The position numbers were made by a program, and so were the translations under genes. DNA of 64,000 bases from Alphaproteobacteria bacterium (GTDB taxonomy: Bacteria > Pseudomonadota > Alphaproteobacteria > Rhizobiales > JAJFHC01), in NCBI GenBank assembly GCA_021775805.1, contig JAJFHD010000090.1:186001-250000 (forward strand), given 5' to 3'. A model generated the notes under the pieces. The model was not told where the DNA came from and searched no databases. It was given only the letters and a program-made list of their open reading frames with translations. This document shows positions 26,997-36,189 of this stretch, in pieces (position 1 is the stretch's first letter; the number at the start of each line of letters is the position of its first letter).

Positions 26997-27767
26997 CTAT
27001 TTGAATGAAAACTTCAAAAGGTTGGTGAGCTTGGACGTGTCGGAAATCAGACCGCAGGAGCTGCCTTCTTTTCCCGGCAACTTCCGGAAACAGAAATCGT
27101 ATGTCCCCATATCGAGATTGATTGCAAAGCGGGCGCCGTACATTTCTTTGGAAATGCGAGCGGCTTCGTACAGGGTTATGCGCTGTGGGGTTGAATCGAA
27201 TACGGAAATCCGGCCTTGAAAATCCTCTATGATGATCCGGCGGCGGAATTCCTTTGCGTCGTCGCGCTGTTTGACATCGACCTGCCCTTCGGTGACCAGA
27301 AGGTGGGATTGAATTGCCGACAGTTTGGCCGCGCCCGCATGTTTGAAGAACGCTTTTCTATCGCTCTTGTTGGCTCTCAGGTTAAGCCGGTTTCCGGCAA
27401 CATCGACCTCACTGACGTTTGCCAGTGAGATTTTTCCTGATGGATTTACAGTTAGCAGACCGTCCCACGGGTACACACCCGATCTGACGACCGTACCCTT
27501 GTTGATAACGAGGCCTTCGACTTTGCCTTCCGGAGAACTATAGGTTCCCGTAATCACCAGCAGGCCGTCATCCTTGTTGCGGCTTTCAAGCACGGGCAAT
27601 GACTGACCGGCATCCTTGAAAATGAGTTCTGCGCGAACCTCTTGCTGGTTTGCCTCGAGCAGTGTGTTTTCGCTGTTCTGCGCACTTACCGAAGTGCTCA
27701 GCCCGGCCACTACCAATACGGTGAGCCACCGAATGGTGCGGGGAGCTGATGGACGAATGTTCTTCAT
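26997..27767 (-). CDS. secreted protein resembling NAGPA/DUF2233 phosphodiester glycosidases
   Basis: Protein of 256 residues with a signal peptide (LTVLVVAGLSTSVSAQ). The central region GTYSSPEGKVEGLVINKGTVVRS and DGLLTVNPSGKISL recalls the NGGYFD...GLVI...G.L.V phase of the phosphodiester glycosidase (NAGPA-like) fold, and the C-terminal INLDMGTYDFCF aligns loosely with the ALNLDGG block. The catalytic pattern is degenerate, so a binding or inactive relative is possible. It is monocistronic. Confidence in the family is low, in the gene fairly high. Confidence 0.6.
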   Translation of the reverse strand: MKNIRPSAPRTIRWLTVLVVAGLSTSVSAQNSENTLLEANQQEVRAELIFKDAGQSLPVLESRNKDDGLLVITGTYSSPEGKVEGLVINKGTVVRSGVYPWDGLLTVNPSGKISLANVSEVDVAGNRLNLRANKSDRKAFFKHAGAAKLSAIQSHLLVTEGQVDVKQRDDAKEFRRRIIIEDFQGRISVFDSTPQRITLYEAARISKEMYGARFAINLDMGTYDFCFRKLPGKEGSSCGLISDTSKLTNLLKFSFK

Positions 27768-28133
27768 GACACTAAAGCGTTTCGCGTTTGATTGTACTCA
27801 TCGACAGACTTCACGGCTGCACGAGACGTCCTTAAAAACTGTCATACACGTGCTTGACACGGGCATCTCCAGAGTTGCAACGCTGGAGGTCCTCGTGTCG
27901 GCGCACGAGGACGACAATCAGGGAGGCCGGTAAAGCCAAAGGCATGGCGGTGCAATGCCGATCAGCACCAGGAATGAATCCCATAAATTGCGACACGCTT
28001 TAGGACGCAGGCAGAACCGGATGAAAAAGTATGGGTTCACCCCTACGTCATTTTGCTGAAAAGAGCTACATCAATAATTCCAGATTGACTGCGGCCAGTC
28101 ACTTCGACAGCAGTGACACGATGGACGCAGGCA
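27768..28133. other. 366-base intergenic region with one strong hairpin
   Basis: No supported gene. A perfect nine-base-pair inverted repeat with a six-base loop lies at 27889-27912 (GTCCTCGTG and its complement). There is no T-run on either side, so it is not a classic terminator. On the minus strand it would lie about 120 bases upstream of the secreted-protein start, as a possible leader structure or operator. Confidence 0.4.
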
Positions 28134-28859
28134 TCACTGACGTGGAGTTGAAAAGAATCGGTCGTAACCAAATATGACGGCGGCCAGGACGACAAATCCG
28201 GTTGCTGCCCCAAGGGAAATCACTTCCCGTCCCACAGGTGCAAACACCACCACAAGAAGCGACAGCATCATACTGAGAGCGCTGAGGCCGAATGCCAGCC
28301 TTTTGGTCTTTTCTGTTTCAACCTGGACGGTATCCGATGTCCCGCTATCTGGTGCAAGAAGCCTGTCGACCATCTCGCGATTACGAGAAATTCTCTCATT
28401 GCCATGAGATTTTGCACTTGCCGGTTGTGCGCTGGCTTCCGGTGCCGTTGGGCCGCAGGGAGCGTCGCGTTCCCTGACAGCGCGGTCCGCATGAATGCGT
28501 CCGGCATGCGGATGTTCGTCAGGTGAGCCCTGCTCGTAGGCGGGCTCCTGTGGCGCACGCTCGTCGAGCATCCTTTCCGGGCCTCTGGGTTGCGGTTCCC
28601 GACGAACTTCCGGGCCGTGCCGAGACTCAAGGGCAGGGGCCACCCGTGACGGTAGTCTTTGTTGAGGCGGCGCCTGGCGCGCGACGGGTTTTGGAGTTGG
28701 CGAAACCGTGCTCAATTCCTGTGGTGCAAAGTTCGGCGGCGCCGGATTGCCACCTCTATTGTCTTTGCGAGCCTTTCTGGCGTGAAGTTGCTTCAAAAAT
28801 TGCTGTACGTCAGGCCTGTTCTCCTGACCATCGTCGTAACTTTGATCTGCCGACATCAT
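28134..28859 (-). CDS. Pro-rich hypothetical protein with two C-terminal membrane helices
   Basis: Protein of 241 residues. A polar, Pro/Arg/Gln-rich N-terminal part (residues about 1-175, low complexity, probably disordered) is followed by two closely spaced hydrophobic helices (GLSALSMMLSLLVVVFAPV and VISLGAATGFVVLAAVIFGYD). Two ATG codons in a row open the gene, preceded by GGGGA. Topology suggests a cytoplasmic disordered domain tethered to the inner membrane. No family recognised; layout partly recalls the 7484-8077 protein. Confidence 0.6.
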   Translation of the reverse strand: MMSADQSYDDGQENRPDVQQFLKQLHARKARKDNRGGNPAPPNFAPQELSTVSPTPKPVARQAPPQQRLPSRVAPALESRHGPEVRREPQPRGPERMLDERAPQEPAYEQGSPDEHPHAGRIHADRAVRERDAPCGPTAPEASAQPASAKSHGNERISRNREMVDRLLAPDSGTSDTVQVETEKTKRLAFGLSALSMMLSLLVVVFAPVGREVISLGAATGFVVLAAVIFGYDRFFSTPRQ

Positions 28860-29002
28860 AAAATCCCCGTGAGCGCATCCACGCTGATAGCACTTTATCT
28901 TAGTTGATTCCTTTGCGAAACCGGCTATTTTCGCTTGGTTAATTATTGGTTAACGGCCACGAGAAATGTGGTATTTTTGCCAGATTCTTGGGTTCCAGCC
29001 GC

Positions 29003-30388
29003 CTAACCGACCAATGATCGTGCGGTTTCGCGGGCGCGGTCGGCCGCCGCCACGTCACCAAGTCCATCATGGGCTGCCGACAGTCGTTTCCAGCCCCACA
29101 AGTTGTTGGGCCGCTCCTTCATTCTTTGCTCGAGTAACGACTGCGCCACGTCAAATCGGCCCGATTTCAAGGCTGCCGATACGGCGAGTTGACGGAACAC
29201 GTCTCGCTGCGCGTGACTGCCGCCGATCGTCTTGATCTGATTCAGAACCGGGACAATCCCCTCGACTGCGGTATCGTAGTCCTCCTTGTACCACGCCTCG
29301 ATGGCACGACAGACGGGGATGCCCGCTTGTGAGTAGACTTCGGCCTGTGTGACGCCTTTCTGCTTCGCAGCGTCTTCCATCGACGATATCAGAGTACGCA
29401 AAGCCCCGGCATCCGAACACGCGCCCAAGGCAAGCGCGTAATGAACATCGGCGAAGACCAGAAGATTCTCGTTGGTGTGGCTGCGGCTTCGCTCTGCCAG
29501 TTCCTGCCACCTGTTTCCCACATCTACACCGCGTTCGCCCAGGCGCCAAAGCAGTGACGTCGCGTTTGAAATGTCCAGGTACTCGTCGGTTTGTTCCGAC
29601 CGTATCCGGGTGTCGTAGATATTGAGGACGCTCGGGACATCTTCCTCCTCAAGATGCATGAGCGCCAGATGCCACCAGACGTGATAGATGAAGTTGCTTC
29701 CGTCGGACCAGTGCCCTTCAAGCGACGTCAACCACTCGATACCGTCGCGCCGGCGATCCTGCATTTCCAGCACGTGGGTGACCGCGTGAATTGCCCAGGG
29801 GTCATTCGGCTGCAGGCCGACCGCTTCACGGCCCGTCCGTTCAGCCGCTTCATACTGGGCGGACTCCTCAAGACCGAACGCGTACATGCCAAGGAGATAA
29901 CTGTATTCCGGCACAGTCTCATCCCAGTGCTCGAGAACCCGACCGACGGAGTCCCTGATTTCTGTGGATGCGCCCATGTAGAAATGCGTGAAATGAGCCA
30001 GCTTCAACGCCAGAAAATCGCGGGGGTGGCTGCGCAGGATGTCTTCCCAAAGGGTTGTGGCACGCCGCATATCCCCCGACGCCCAGGCGACCAATGCACA
30101 GGCGTGCATCCGCTCCCTCTCCGTGGCGCCCTGCGAGGCACACAATGAGACAGCGGTCTCGCCACATTGCGCGGCCTTGATCTCCAGTGCGGGGACCGAA
30201 AACATCTTGAAGAAATAGCCCTTCAGGCAATGTGCCATTGCAAAGTCGGGATCATGACCAAGGGCCTGCTTCAGGTGTTTGCCGGCATTGACCCCGAAGC
30301 GGGCGTAGTCCGAAACCGCCTCGTCCAGAGACAAAACCGCTGCCTCGCATTGAGCGGTGACGATGTTTTCTCTGCAATCCTTGAACAT
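29003..30388 (-). CDS. tetratricopeptide repeat protein, TTC38 family
   Basis: Protein of 461 residues that matches the TTC38-like group: successive helical repeats, with conserved ALGHDPDFAMAHCLKGYF, SHPRDFLALKLAHFTHFYMG, EYSYLLGMYAFGLEESAQYEAAE and NDPWAIHAVTHVLEMQ segments. These proteins are widespread but lack a defined function; they probably act as adaptor or as a helical-scaffold enzyme. I start it at the ATG at 30388, after the stop of the GST gene, and not at 30445. It is the last gene of a CoA-transferase/GST/TPR operon. Confidence 0.82.
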   Translation of the reverse strand: MFKDCRENIVTAQCEAAVLSLDEAVSDYARFGVNAGKHLKQALGHDPDFAMAHCLKGYFFKMFSVPALEIKAAQCGETAVSLCASQGATERERMHACALVAWASGDMRRATTLWEDILRSHPRDFLALKLAHFTHFYMGASTEIRDSVGRVLEHWDETVPEYSYLLGMYAFGLEESAQYEAAERTGREAVGLQPNDPWAIHAVTHVLEMQDRRRDGIEWLTSLEGHWSDGSNFIYHVWWHLALMHLEEEDVPSVLNIYDTRIRSEQTDEYLDISNATSLLWRLGERGVDVGNRWQELAERSRSHTNENLLVFADVHYALALGACSDAGALRTLISSMEDAAKQKGVTQAEVYSQAGIPVCRAIEAWYKEDYDTAVEGIVPVLNQIKTIGGSHAQRDVFRQLAVSAALKSGRFDVAQSLLEQRMKERPNNLWGWKRLSAAHDGLGDVAAADRARETARSLVG

Positions 30389-30422
30389 GGGCCGGGCCTG
30401 CTGTTTGCTGTCGATGACAATC

Positions 30423-31127
30423 CTAGCCTGAGGCCGATGGACCAACAGACTTTGCCGATTGATTGAAAAGGATCTTGCGTTCCTCGTCGCTGGGCGGGGC
30501 GGAACGTCGAAGTTCCTTGCCCAGGTCGACCCCGCGCTGTACGGCGGGGCGTTCCTTGATGGACTGGCGCCAGCGCTTTACGTTGGGAAACTCGTCGAGT
30601 GGTTGGCCGAGCGGTTTGGCGATAAGGATCCAGGGCCAGCAGATCATGTCCACGATCGAATACTCATCGAGAATATAGTCGCGACCGTTCAACCGTGTTT
30701 CCAGAACACCGATGCACCGGTTGTATTCATTTGCGTAGCGTGTTCGGGAGTAGTCGTGTTCGCCTTGCGCGTAGTTCACGAAATGGCTGATCTGACCAGC
30801 CATGGGCCCGAGGTTGCCGACTTGCCAGAACAGCCATTCCATCGCTTCTTTGCGGCCTGGATCGCCACCCGGCATGAAACGACCGGTTTTTTCAGCCAGA
30901 TAGATCATGATCGCTCCGGATTCGAACACTGACACCGGTGCGCCATCGACATCATGATCGACAATGGCAGGCATTCGATTGTTCGGGCTGATTGCGAGAA
31001 ACGCCGGATCGAACTGATCTCCCTTGCCGATGTTCACCGGCACGGTCTTGTATGCCAGGCCGCACTCCTCCAGCATGATCGACACTTTCCATCCGTTGGG
31101 CGTCGGCCAGTAATAGAAATTGATCAT
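30423..31127 (-). CDS. glutathione S-transferase (YfcG/YghU-like)
   Basis: Protein of 234 residues. The N-terminal thioredoxin fold has YYWPTPNGWKVSIMLEECGL, the start typical of YfcG/Ure2-like GSTs that use an Asn/Thr rather than Ser or Tyr, and the FESGAIMIYLAEKTG block binds the gamma-glutamyl part. The C-terminal helical domain includes MICWPWILIAK. Such enzymes often show disulfide-bond reductase activity. GAAGGA precedes the ATG. It lies 25 bases after the CoA-transferase stop. Confidence 0.88.
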   Translation of the reverse strand: MINFYYWPTPNGWKVSIMLEECGLAYKTVPVNIGKGDQFDPAFLAISPNNRMPAIVDHDVDGAPVSVFESGAIMIYLAEKTGRFMPGGDPGRKEAMEWLFWQVGNLGPMAGQISHFVNYAQGEHDYSRTRYANEYNRCIGVLETRLNGRDYILDEYSIVDMICWPWILIAKPLGQPLDEFPNVKRWRQSIKERPAVQRGVDLGKELRRSAPPSDEERKILFNQSAKSVGPSASG

Positions 31128-31152
31128 TCCTTCACCCTTGCGTGGCGCTTCT

Positions 31153-32331
31153 TCATGTCAGTCTGTCCATCAGACCGTCGATCTCTTCCTGAGGAATGCC
31201 CAGTTCCCGGAGAACCTCTTGCGTGTGCTGGCCGAGACCTGGTGCGGCGTGGCGCAGTTCGGTCGGGGTTTGAGAAAATCTGGCCGCCGGCCTGGCCTGT
31301 CTCAATGGGCCTGCCACGGGGTGATCAAATTCCATGATCGTGCCGTTCGCCTTGATCTGCTCGTTGTGAATCACATCGCGACGATTCAGGACCGGGGCGC
31401 AGGGCACGTCTTCAGCTTCAAGCCTTGCCAGCCACTCTGCCGAACTGCGCGTGGCCAAAACTTGCTGTGTCAACGTCAGACGGTCATCAATATTCTTCTG
31501 TCTCAGGGACGCGGTGCGAAACCGCTCGTCCTCCAGCCATTCCGGTTTGTTCAGGGCTCGTACAAGACCATTCCATTCCTTGTCGCTTTGAACCGCCACA
31601 CTGATATATCCATCGGTCGTTTCGTAGATCAGGTCTATGAAGCTTTGCGCTCTATCCGACTGTATTTCCTCTCCCACGAATGTGTGCCCGCCCATGTCCG
31701 AGTTCCAGAGAAACGACACGACGCTGTCGAGCATCGAAACGCGCACATGCTGGCCCTTGCCGGTCCGTTCCCGTGAGACCAGGGCCGCTGTGATGGCTTG
31801 AGCGGCAGTGATGCCTGAAAGCTTGTCGGGCAATATCGTGCGAACCAGCCTCGGACGTTCGGAATCGGACCCGGCCTGGATCGTCGTCAGACCGGACAGG
31901 GCCTGAACAAGCGGGTCGTATACAGGTTTGTCCGCATAAGGGCCGCTGTCTCCAAAGCCGCAGATCGAGACATAGATAATCTCCGGAGAAAGGCTTCGCA
32001 CCACGTCTTCCCCCAGGCCCATACGTTCGATAACGCCGGGGCGAAAGTTCTGGATGAACACGTCAGCGCCACCGAGAAGCTTTTTGAGTGCTTCCAGTTC
32101 CGCCGGTTCCTTGAGGTTCAGGGCGATGGACCTCTTGTTTCTGTTGTTGTTGAGGAAAGACGCGGAAAACCCGCCGCGTCTGGTCGAAACCGCACGGGTA
32201 AAATCTCCACCGTTGGGGTTTTCAACCTTGATGACATCGGCTCCCTGGTCCGCCAGGAGCATTGTTGCCAGGGGGCCTGAAACCATGGCAGTGAGGTCGA
32301 CGATACGGTATCCGTGTAGGGGGCCTGGCAT
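31153..32331 (-). CDS. CaiB/BaiF family (class III) CoA-transferase
   Basis: Protein of 392 residues. N-terminal GYRIVDLTAMVSGPLATMLLADQGADVIKVENP, then NNRNKRSIALNLK, the FIQNFRPGVIERMGLG block, and VYDPLVQALSGL are typical of the family, with the catalytic Asp expected in the DPLVQ region. It would move CoA between carboxylates, as in formyl-CoA, carnitinyl-CoA or succinyl-CoA:L-malate transferases. The start at the ATG at 32331 is favoured because the conserved domain begins there; the frame runs back to 32394. It leads the operon with GST and TPR genes. Confidence 0.88.
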   Translation of the reverse strand: MPGPLHGYRIVDLTAMVSGPLATMLLADQGADVIKVENPNGGDFTRAVSTRRGGFSASFLNNNRNKRSIALNLKEPAELEALKKLLGGADVFIQNFRPGVIERMGLGEDVVRSLSPEIIYVSICGFGDSGPYADKPVYDPLVQALSGLTTIQAGSDSERPRLVRTILPDKLSGITAAQAITAALVSRERTGKGQHVRVSMLDSVVSFLWNSDMGGHTFVGEEIQSDRAQSFIDLIYETTDGYISVAVQSDKEWNGLVRALNKPEWLEDERFRTASLRQKNIDDRLTLTQQVLATRSSAEWLARLEAEDVPCAPVLNRRDVIHNEQIKANGTIMEFDHPVAGPLRQARPAARFSQTPTELRHAAPGLGQHTQEVLRELGIPQEEIDGLMDRLT

Positions 32332-32566
32332 GTTCCATCCGCGGGCTGTTTCACTGAGCGGGCCAGAATGACCGAATACTTCACCAGGACGCAAGGGCCG
32401 ATGAGCAATCAGTCTGCTAAAAACACCAAGGTTTCGCTCCTCGGAAGCGGGGCAGTTGGAATCGGCTCAGCTGTGGAACAACTTCGTTCGCTCTGGTACG
32501 AAGACACGCTAGAACTGCACCATCGGCAATAGTGCAGATGGCAGAACATAAGAGGGGGACTCCGTC

Positions 32567-33520
32567 ATGCCGAAATCGAGCGTTCTTGTCATTTGCGATC
32601 GCGCGGCGGAGATCAGGCCGATATTGTCCGAAAGATTCCCTGATACCGAAATCGAGTACGCCGCGCGTGCCGAGGAAGTCGGCCCAGCCCTCGAAAAGCT
32701 CAATCCCGATGTCGTTTTTTCGCTGAAGTCACCGGAGTTCCCCGGTTCTGAACACGTGACGGCGCTGCACTATCCTTCCGTCCGGTGGTTCCAGGTCGGC
32801 GGGTCCGGATATGAGCATATCGTGCCATGGGACCGGGAGCGCATGACCGTAACCAATGGGGCTGGAGTGCTGGCACCGTTTCTGTCGGAGACGGTGATTG
32901 GCGCAATACTGACACTCAATGGAAACCTCCACATCTATCGCGACCAGCAGAACAAGTCGCAGTGGCGACAGATTTCGTTTGAAGGGCTGGCCGGCAAATC
33001 GCTGTTGATTGTCGGTGTCGGAGCGATTGGCGGGCTGGTTGCCCAAAAGGCCACCGCAATGGGTATGTCGGTGACAGGTTTGCGAAGAAATTCTACTCCG
33101 CATCCCGCCATAGATCGCATGAAATCAATGGACGCCCTGCATGAATGCCTCAGGGAAGCCGATTACGTAAGCCTTCACGTCAGGCTGGTAAACGAAACCA
33201 GACACATGATCGGCCGTGATGAACTGGACTTGATGAAGCCGGGCGCCTGTCTGCTCAACACCGCCCGGGGCGGCGTGGTCGATGAGGCAGCACTCGTGGA
33301 TGCCCTGCGAAGCGGGAGCATCAAAGCCGCATACCTCGATGTGTTTGAAACTGAACCATTACCGGAAGACAGCCCATTGTGGTCCATGGAGAATGCCGTC
33401 CTGACACCTCACGCGGCGGACAGTGTGAGCGACTGGCCAGCCCGGTTCGCTCAGTTTTTTGCCGACAATCTCGAACGTTGGAATACCGGCCAACCGCTTG
33501 AAAAAATTGTCGACTTTTAG
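32567..33520 (+). CDS. D-isomer specific 2-hydroxyacid dehydrogenase
   Basis: Protein of 317 residues, GhrA-like glyoxylate/hydroxypyruvate reductase group. The NAD(P) motif is GVGAIGGLVAQKATAMG near residue 145. Catalytic residues fall in LNTARGGVVDEAAL (Arg), VFETEPLPEDSPLW (Glu) and LTPHAAD (His). It reduces 2-oxoacids such as glyoxylate, hydroxypyruvate or phenylpyruvate. AGAGGGGGACTCCGTC gives the ribosome binding site. Monocistronic. Confidence 0.88.
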   Translation: MPKSSVLVICDRAAEIRPILSERFPDTEIEYAARAEEVGPALEKLNPDVVFSLKSPEFPGSEHVTALHYPSVRWFQVGGSGYEHIVPWDRERMTVTNGAGVLAPFLSETVIGAILTLNGNLHIYRDQQNKSQWRQISFEGLAGKSLLIVGVGAIGGLVAQKATAMGMSVTGLRRNSTPHPAIDRMKSMDALHECLREADYVSLHVRLVNETRHMIGRDELDLMKPGACLLNTARGGVVDEAALVDALRSGSIKAAYLDVFETEPLPEDSPLWSMENAVLTPHAADSVSDWPARFAQFFADNLERWNTGQPLEKIVDF

Positions 33521-33970
33521 AGCGATGCAGGATCCAGCTGCGACAGCAGCTGAAATTGGTGCTGAAAATATGACGCACTTGAGTTGATTAAACTACCAAT
33601 GCCACAGCATTGGCGTTATATCAGCAGCCGCGAATTTCAGTCCTGCGGTTGTGACTGGTTTTCGGAGTGATCGGCAAATCCGAAGGCGCTGCTTGCTAAT
33701 TGGTTGCGACGCAACCGCGTCTGGTTAAAACATAGTCGAGATCTATTATACGATCCGTTTCGGTGGTAGATTCATGGTTTGGAGATTTTTTGCCCCGTCA
33801 GTTTATTGCCTGCCCATACTTGCAAAGACGCAATCAATGCAAGTGGCTATAGGGCTAGTTGGACTGAGATTGTGCAAGAAGCATATTGAGACCTGATATG
33901 GTCGTTTTACGCTGCAAACGGGTGCCGTTCATGTTGGCCAACCGCATCCGTTCCTGCCGCGAGGAACCGA
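33521..33970. other. 450-base intergenic region with one perfect inverted repeat
   Basis: No gene supported. A perfect seven-base-pair hairpin (CCAATGC, loop CACA, GCATTGG) at 33596-33613 could be a weak terminator for the dehydrogenase gene, though no T-run follows. The remainder is moderately AT-rich near 33720-33800 and should contain the promoter of the next gene. No repeat or RNA gene recognised. Confidence 0.45.
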
Positions 33971-35221
33971 ATGGGTGTAAACACGTACACGAGCCGGTTG
34001 CTCTGGGATGCGCTTACAAGCATCGTTCAGGCAAATCGGATACCCAAGCCGTCGGACCTCGGTCCAGCGACTGCGCGAGTGCGCGACGCTTTGCTTGCGG
34101 TCGGATCTGAAACGCCGGACAACGTCAGCCTCGTTCAGCATATTGAATTCGGTGCGATCGCCGATGGCTCTGAGCCCGTAACATGGCTCGGACCGATGAT
34201 TTCCGGCAAGTCAATCCTACTCTCCGATATCGTCTGGGCACTTGAAGAAGAGGCAATTCCTCACTGTGTCCGTGAAAGCATTCCCAGTCTTTCCGAAGAG
34301 GAGTGGAGTGCGGCGATCAGGATAATTGTCCTCATTTTGACAGCGCTTGAGCGGCCGGTACGTGAGACGGGCACCGACACAGTCAACCCGTTTTTTGCCC
34401 AAGCGCCAAAACCCGACAATGAAATTAGAGCTGAACCGGAAATTGTGCCGGATACGACACCGGTCAAGCGAGACATACTGGATATCGAGCGGCCGATCCT
34501 GACGCAGTATGTTGAAACGCGACACTTTTCCGAAGTGGATCCCAGAGTTGAACGAGAGCCCGTGCCTAGCGTGCGGCCGGTTGTGGAACGCTCCGTCGAA
34601 TTGCCTAAAGTGGAGCGACCCGCGGCAGTCAGTACCGTACGCACGCACTCTGAGCGGCCGGTTCCGGAAGAGCGGTCGGGGCATGACCATGATGTCGTTC
34701 CAGAACGTATTCCACTGAAAAAGAAACTTGTCCGATTGAGCGACATATCGCCGGAAAAAATCGATGAGATGTGGAATGACGGTGACAGGCCGTCGCCATC
34801 CAGGCGGGCGCCTGTTCCGCGTACTATCGAGCGGGGGCAGCGTGACGAGTATCCGGTGTTCGGCCGGGACGACAGCTATGGCGAGAGCGAACCGGTCGAA
34901 CCGGAGTACCAGGATGAATTATCCGATTATCCGGATGACAGCGAAGAACCATCGGATTTTTCCGAACGGCCTGATCCTGTGAGACGGGATTACGACGACC
35001 TGGAAAACGCGCCACGATCCATGAGGGGGCGAAAGGCGCGCCGTGAAACTCCGGAAGACGACGACCGGCACGTGTCGGATGACGAAGATCTCGATTTGTC
35101 GCTGGACGATGTGAGGCCGGGCAGCATCAATGATATCTGGGACAGTCGTGAAATCGACCTGGGAGATGCCGCCAAGCGTTATGAGAGCTACTACAACGAC
35201 ACAAAGCCCAAAAAACGTTAA
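33971..35221 (+). CDS. large mostly disordered hypothetical protein
   Basis: Protein of 416 residues. An ordered N-terminal domain of about 120 residues (hydrophobic helices LLWDALTSIVQANR, ILLSDIVWALEEEAI, WSAAIRIIVLILTAL) is followed by a long region rich in Glu, Pro, Arg and Asp that looks intrinsically disordered, with short linear motifs such as LVRLSDISPEKIDEMWNDG and the similar PGSINDIWDSREID near the C terminus. These paired W-containing motifs may be protein-binding sites. No family recognised. Its stop shares bases with that of the convergent sodium channel gene. Confidence 0.65.
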   Translation: MGVNTYTSRLLWDALTSIVQANRIPKPSDLGPATARVRDALLAVGSETPDNVSLVQHIEFGAIADGSEPVTWLGPMISGKSILLSDIVWALEEEAIPHCVRESIPSLSEEEWSAAIRIIVLILTALERPVRETGTDTVNPFFAQAPKPDNEIRAEPEIVPDTTPVKRDILDIERPILTQYVETRHFSEVDPRVEREPVPSVRPVVERSVELPKVERPAAVSTVRTHSERPVPEERSGHDHDVVPERIPLKKKLVRLSDISPEKIDEMWNDGDRPSPSRRAPVPRTIERGQRDEYPVFGRDDSYGESEPVEPEYQDELSDYPDDSEEPSDFSERPDPVRRDYDDLENAPRSMRGRKARRETPEDDDRHVSDDEDLDLSLDDVRPGSINDIWDSREIDLGDAAKRYESYYNDTKPKKR

Positions 35222-36072
35222 CCTCCACGCGCTGAAACGGTTCCGGCGCGCTCCGCGGCTGGAGCACGAATCTCCGCAACTTCCGCTCTGAGATTGGCAA
35301 TTTCAGCAGTCAGGGCGCGCAACGCGTCTTCTTGAGCCGCCGCATGAGGGTCGTTTTCGGACGCCGCATCGTGCATCGAATTGACGATGATGGCGATAAA
35401 AAGGTTCAAAACGGCGAAGGTCACGACGAGAATGAAGGGGACAAAAAACGCCCACGCCCATGGATGGAGTTCCATTACCGGGCGCACGATCCCCATGGAC
35501 CAGGATTCCAGGGTCATAATCTGAAACAGAGAATATGCCGACCGTCCGACCGTGCCGAACCAGGCGTCGAAATCGGCGCCAAATAATTTGGTCGCCATGA
35601 CAGACGTGACATAGAACACCAGCAACAGCAGGGCGACCACCGATGCCATCCCCGGAATCGCCTGGAGCAGGGCCTGCATGACCAGCTTCATGCTGGGTAC
35701 TGCAGAGATAAGTCGGAAGGCTCTCAGGACACGCAGGGCGCGCAGAACGGAGAACCCTTCGGCAACCGGGGCCAGCGATACGGCGACGATCACGAAGTCA
35801 AAGATGTTCCAGGGATTGCGAAAGAACGAAAGTCGATAGACAAAGAACTTGAGCCCAATTTCGACGACAAAGATGCTCAGGGCGATTGTGTCGAGCCAAC
35901 GCAACAAACCGCCCACAGATTGCATAATGGTCGGTGAGGTTTCGAGCCCCAGAACCACTGCATTCATGATGATGACGCCGATTATTATGCGCCTGGTAAT
36001 TTCCGATTCGATTACCCGCTGAACGAAACTATGTGCGGGAGAAGCGCTGTGTGTTGGTGAAGCGTCTGTCAT
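35218..36072 (-). CDS. voltage-gated sodium channel, NavAb/NaChBac type
   Basis: Protein of 284 residues with six membrane segments of a single-domain bacterial Nav channel. S4 (residues 108-121) carries arginines every third position (R111, R114, R117, R120). The selectivity filter is TLESWS at residues 187-192, the sequence that defines sodium-selective bacterial channels. A C-terminal heptad-like helix (about 246-270) should form the tetramer coiled coil. The ATG at 36072 is used; a TTG at 36078 is in frame. It would form a homotetramer in the inner membrane and pass Na+ on depolarisation. No regulator or motility gene is adjacent. Confidence 0.92.
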   Translation of the reverse strand: MTDASPTHSASPAHSFVQRVIESEITRRIIIGVIIMNAVVLGLETSPTIMQSVGGLLRWLDTIALSIFVVEIGLKFFVYRLSFFRNPWNIFDFVIVAVSLAPVAEGFSVLRALRVLRAFRLISAVPSMKLVMQALLQAIPGMASVVALLLLVFYVTSVMATKLFGADFDAWFGTVGRSAYSLFQIMTLESWSMGIVRPVMELHPWAWAFFVPFILVVTFAVLNLFIAIIVNSMHDAASENDPHAAAQEDALRALTAEIANLRAEVAEIRAPAAERAGTVSARGG

Positions 36073-36189
36073 TGTCAAAATTGCCGGCCGATTGAGGTCG
36101 TTGATATTCTGATGATCCTACTCAAGCGCTAAATGGCGTGAGTAACCGCTGATTTAAAGATGGTGTCGGGAACATTCTGTATGAGCGGC

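Noticed and set aside
25605-27902. 15-base direct repeat GGTCCTCGTGTCGGC at 25605 and 27888
   Set aside because: A repeat of this length is expected about once or twice by chance in 64 kb, and the flanks do not match.
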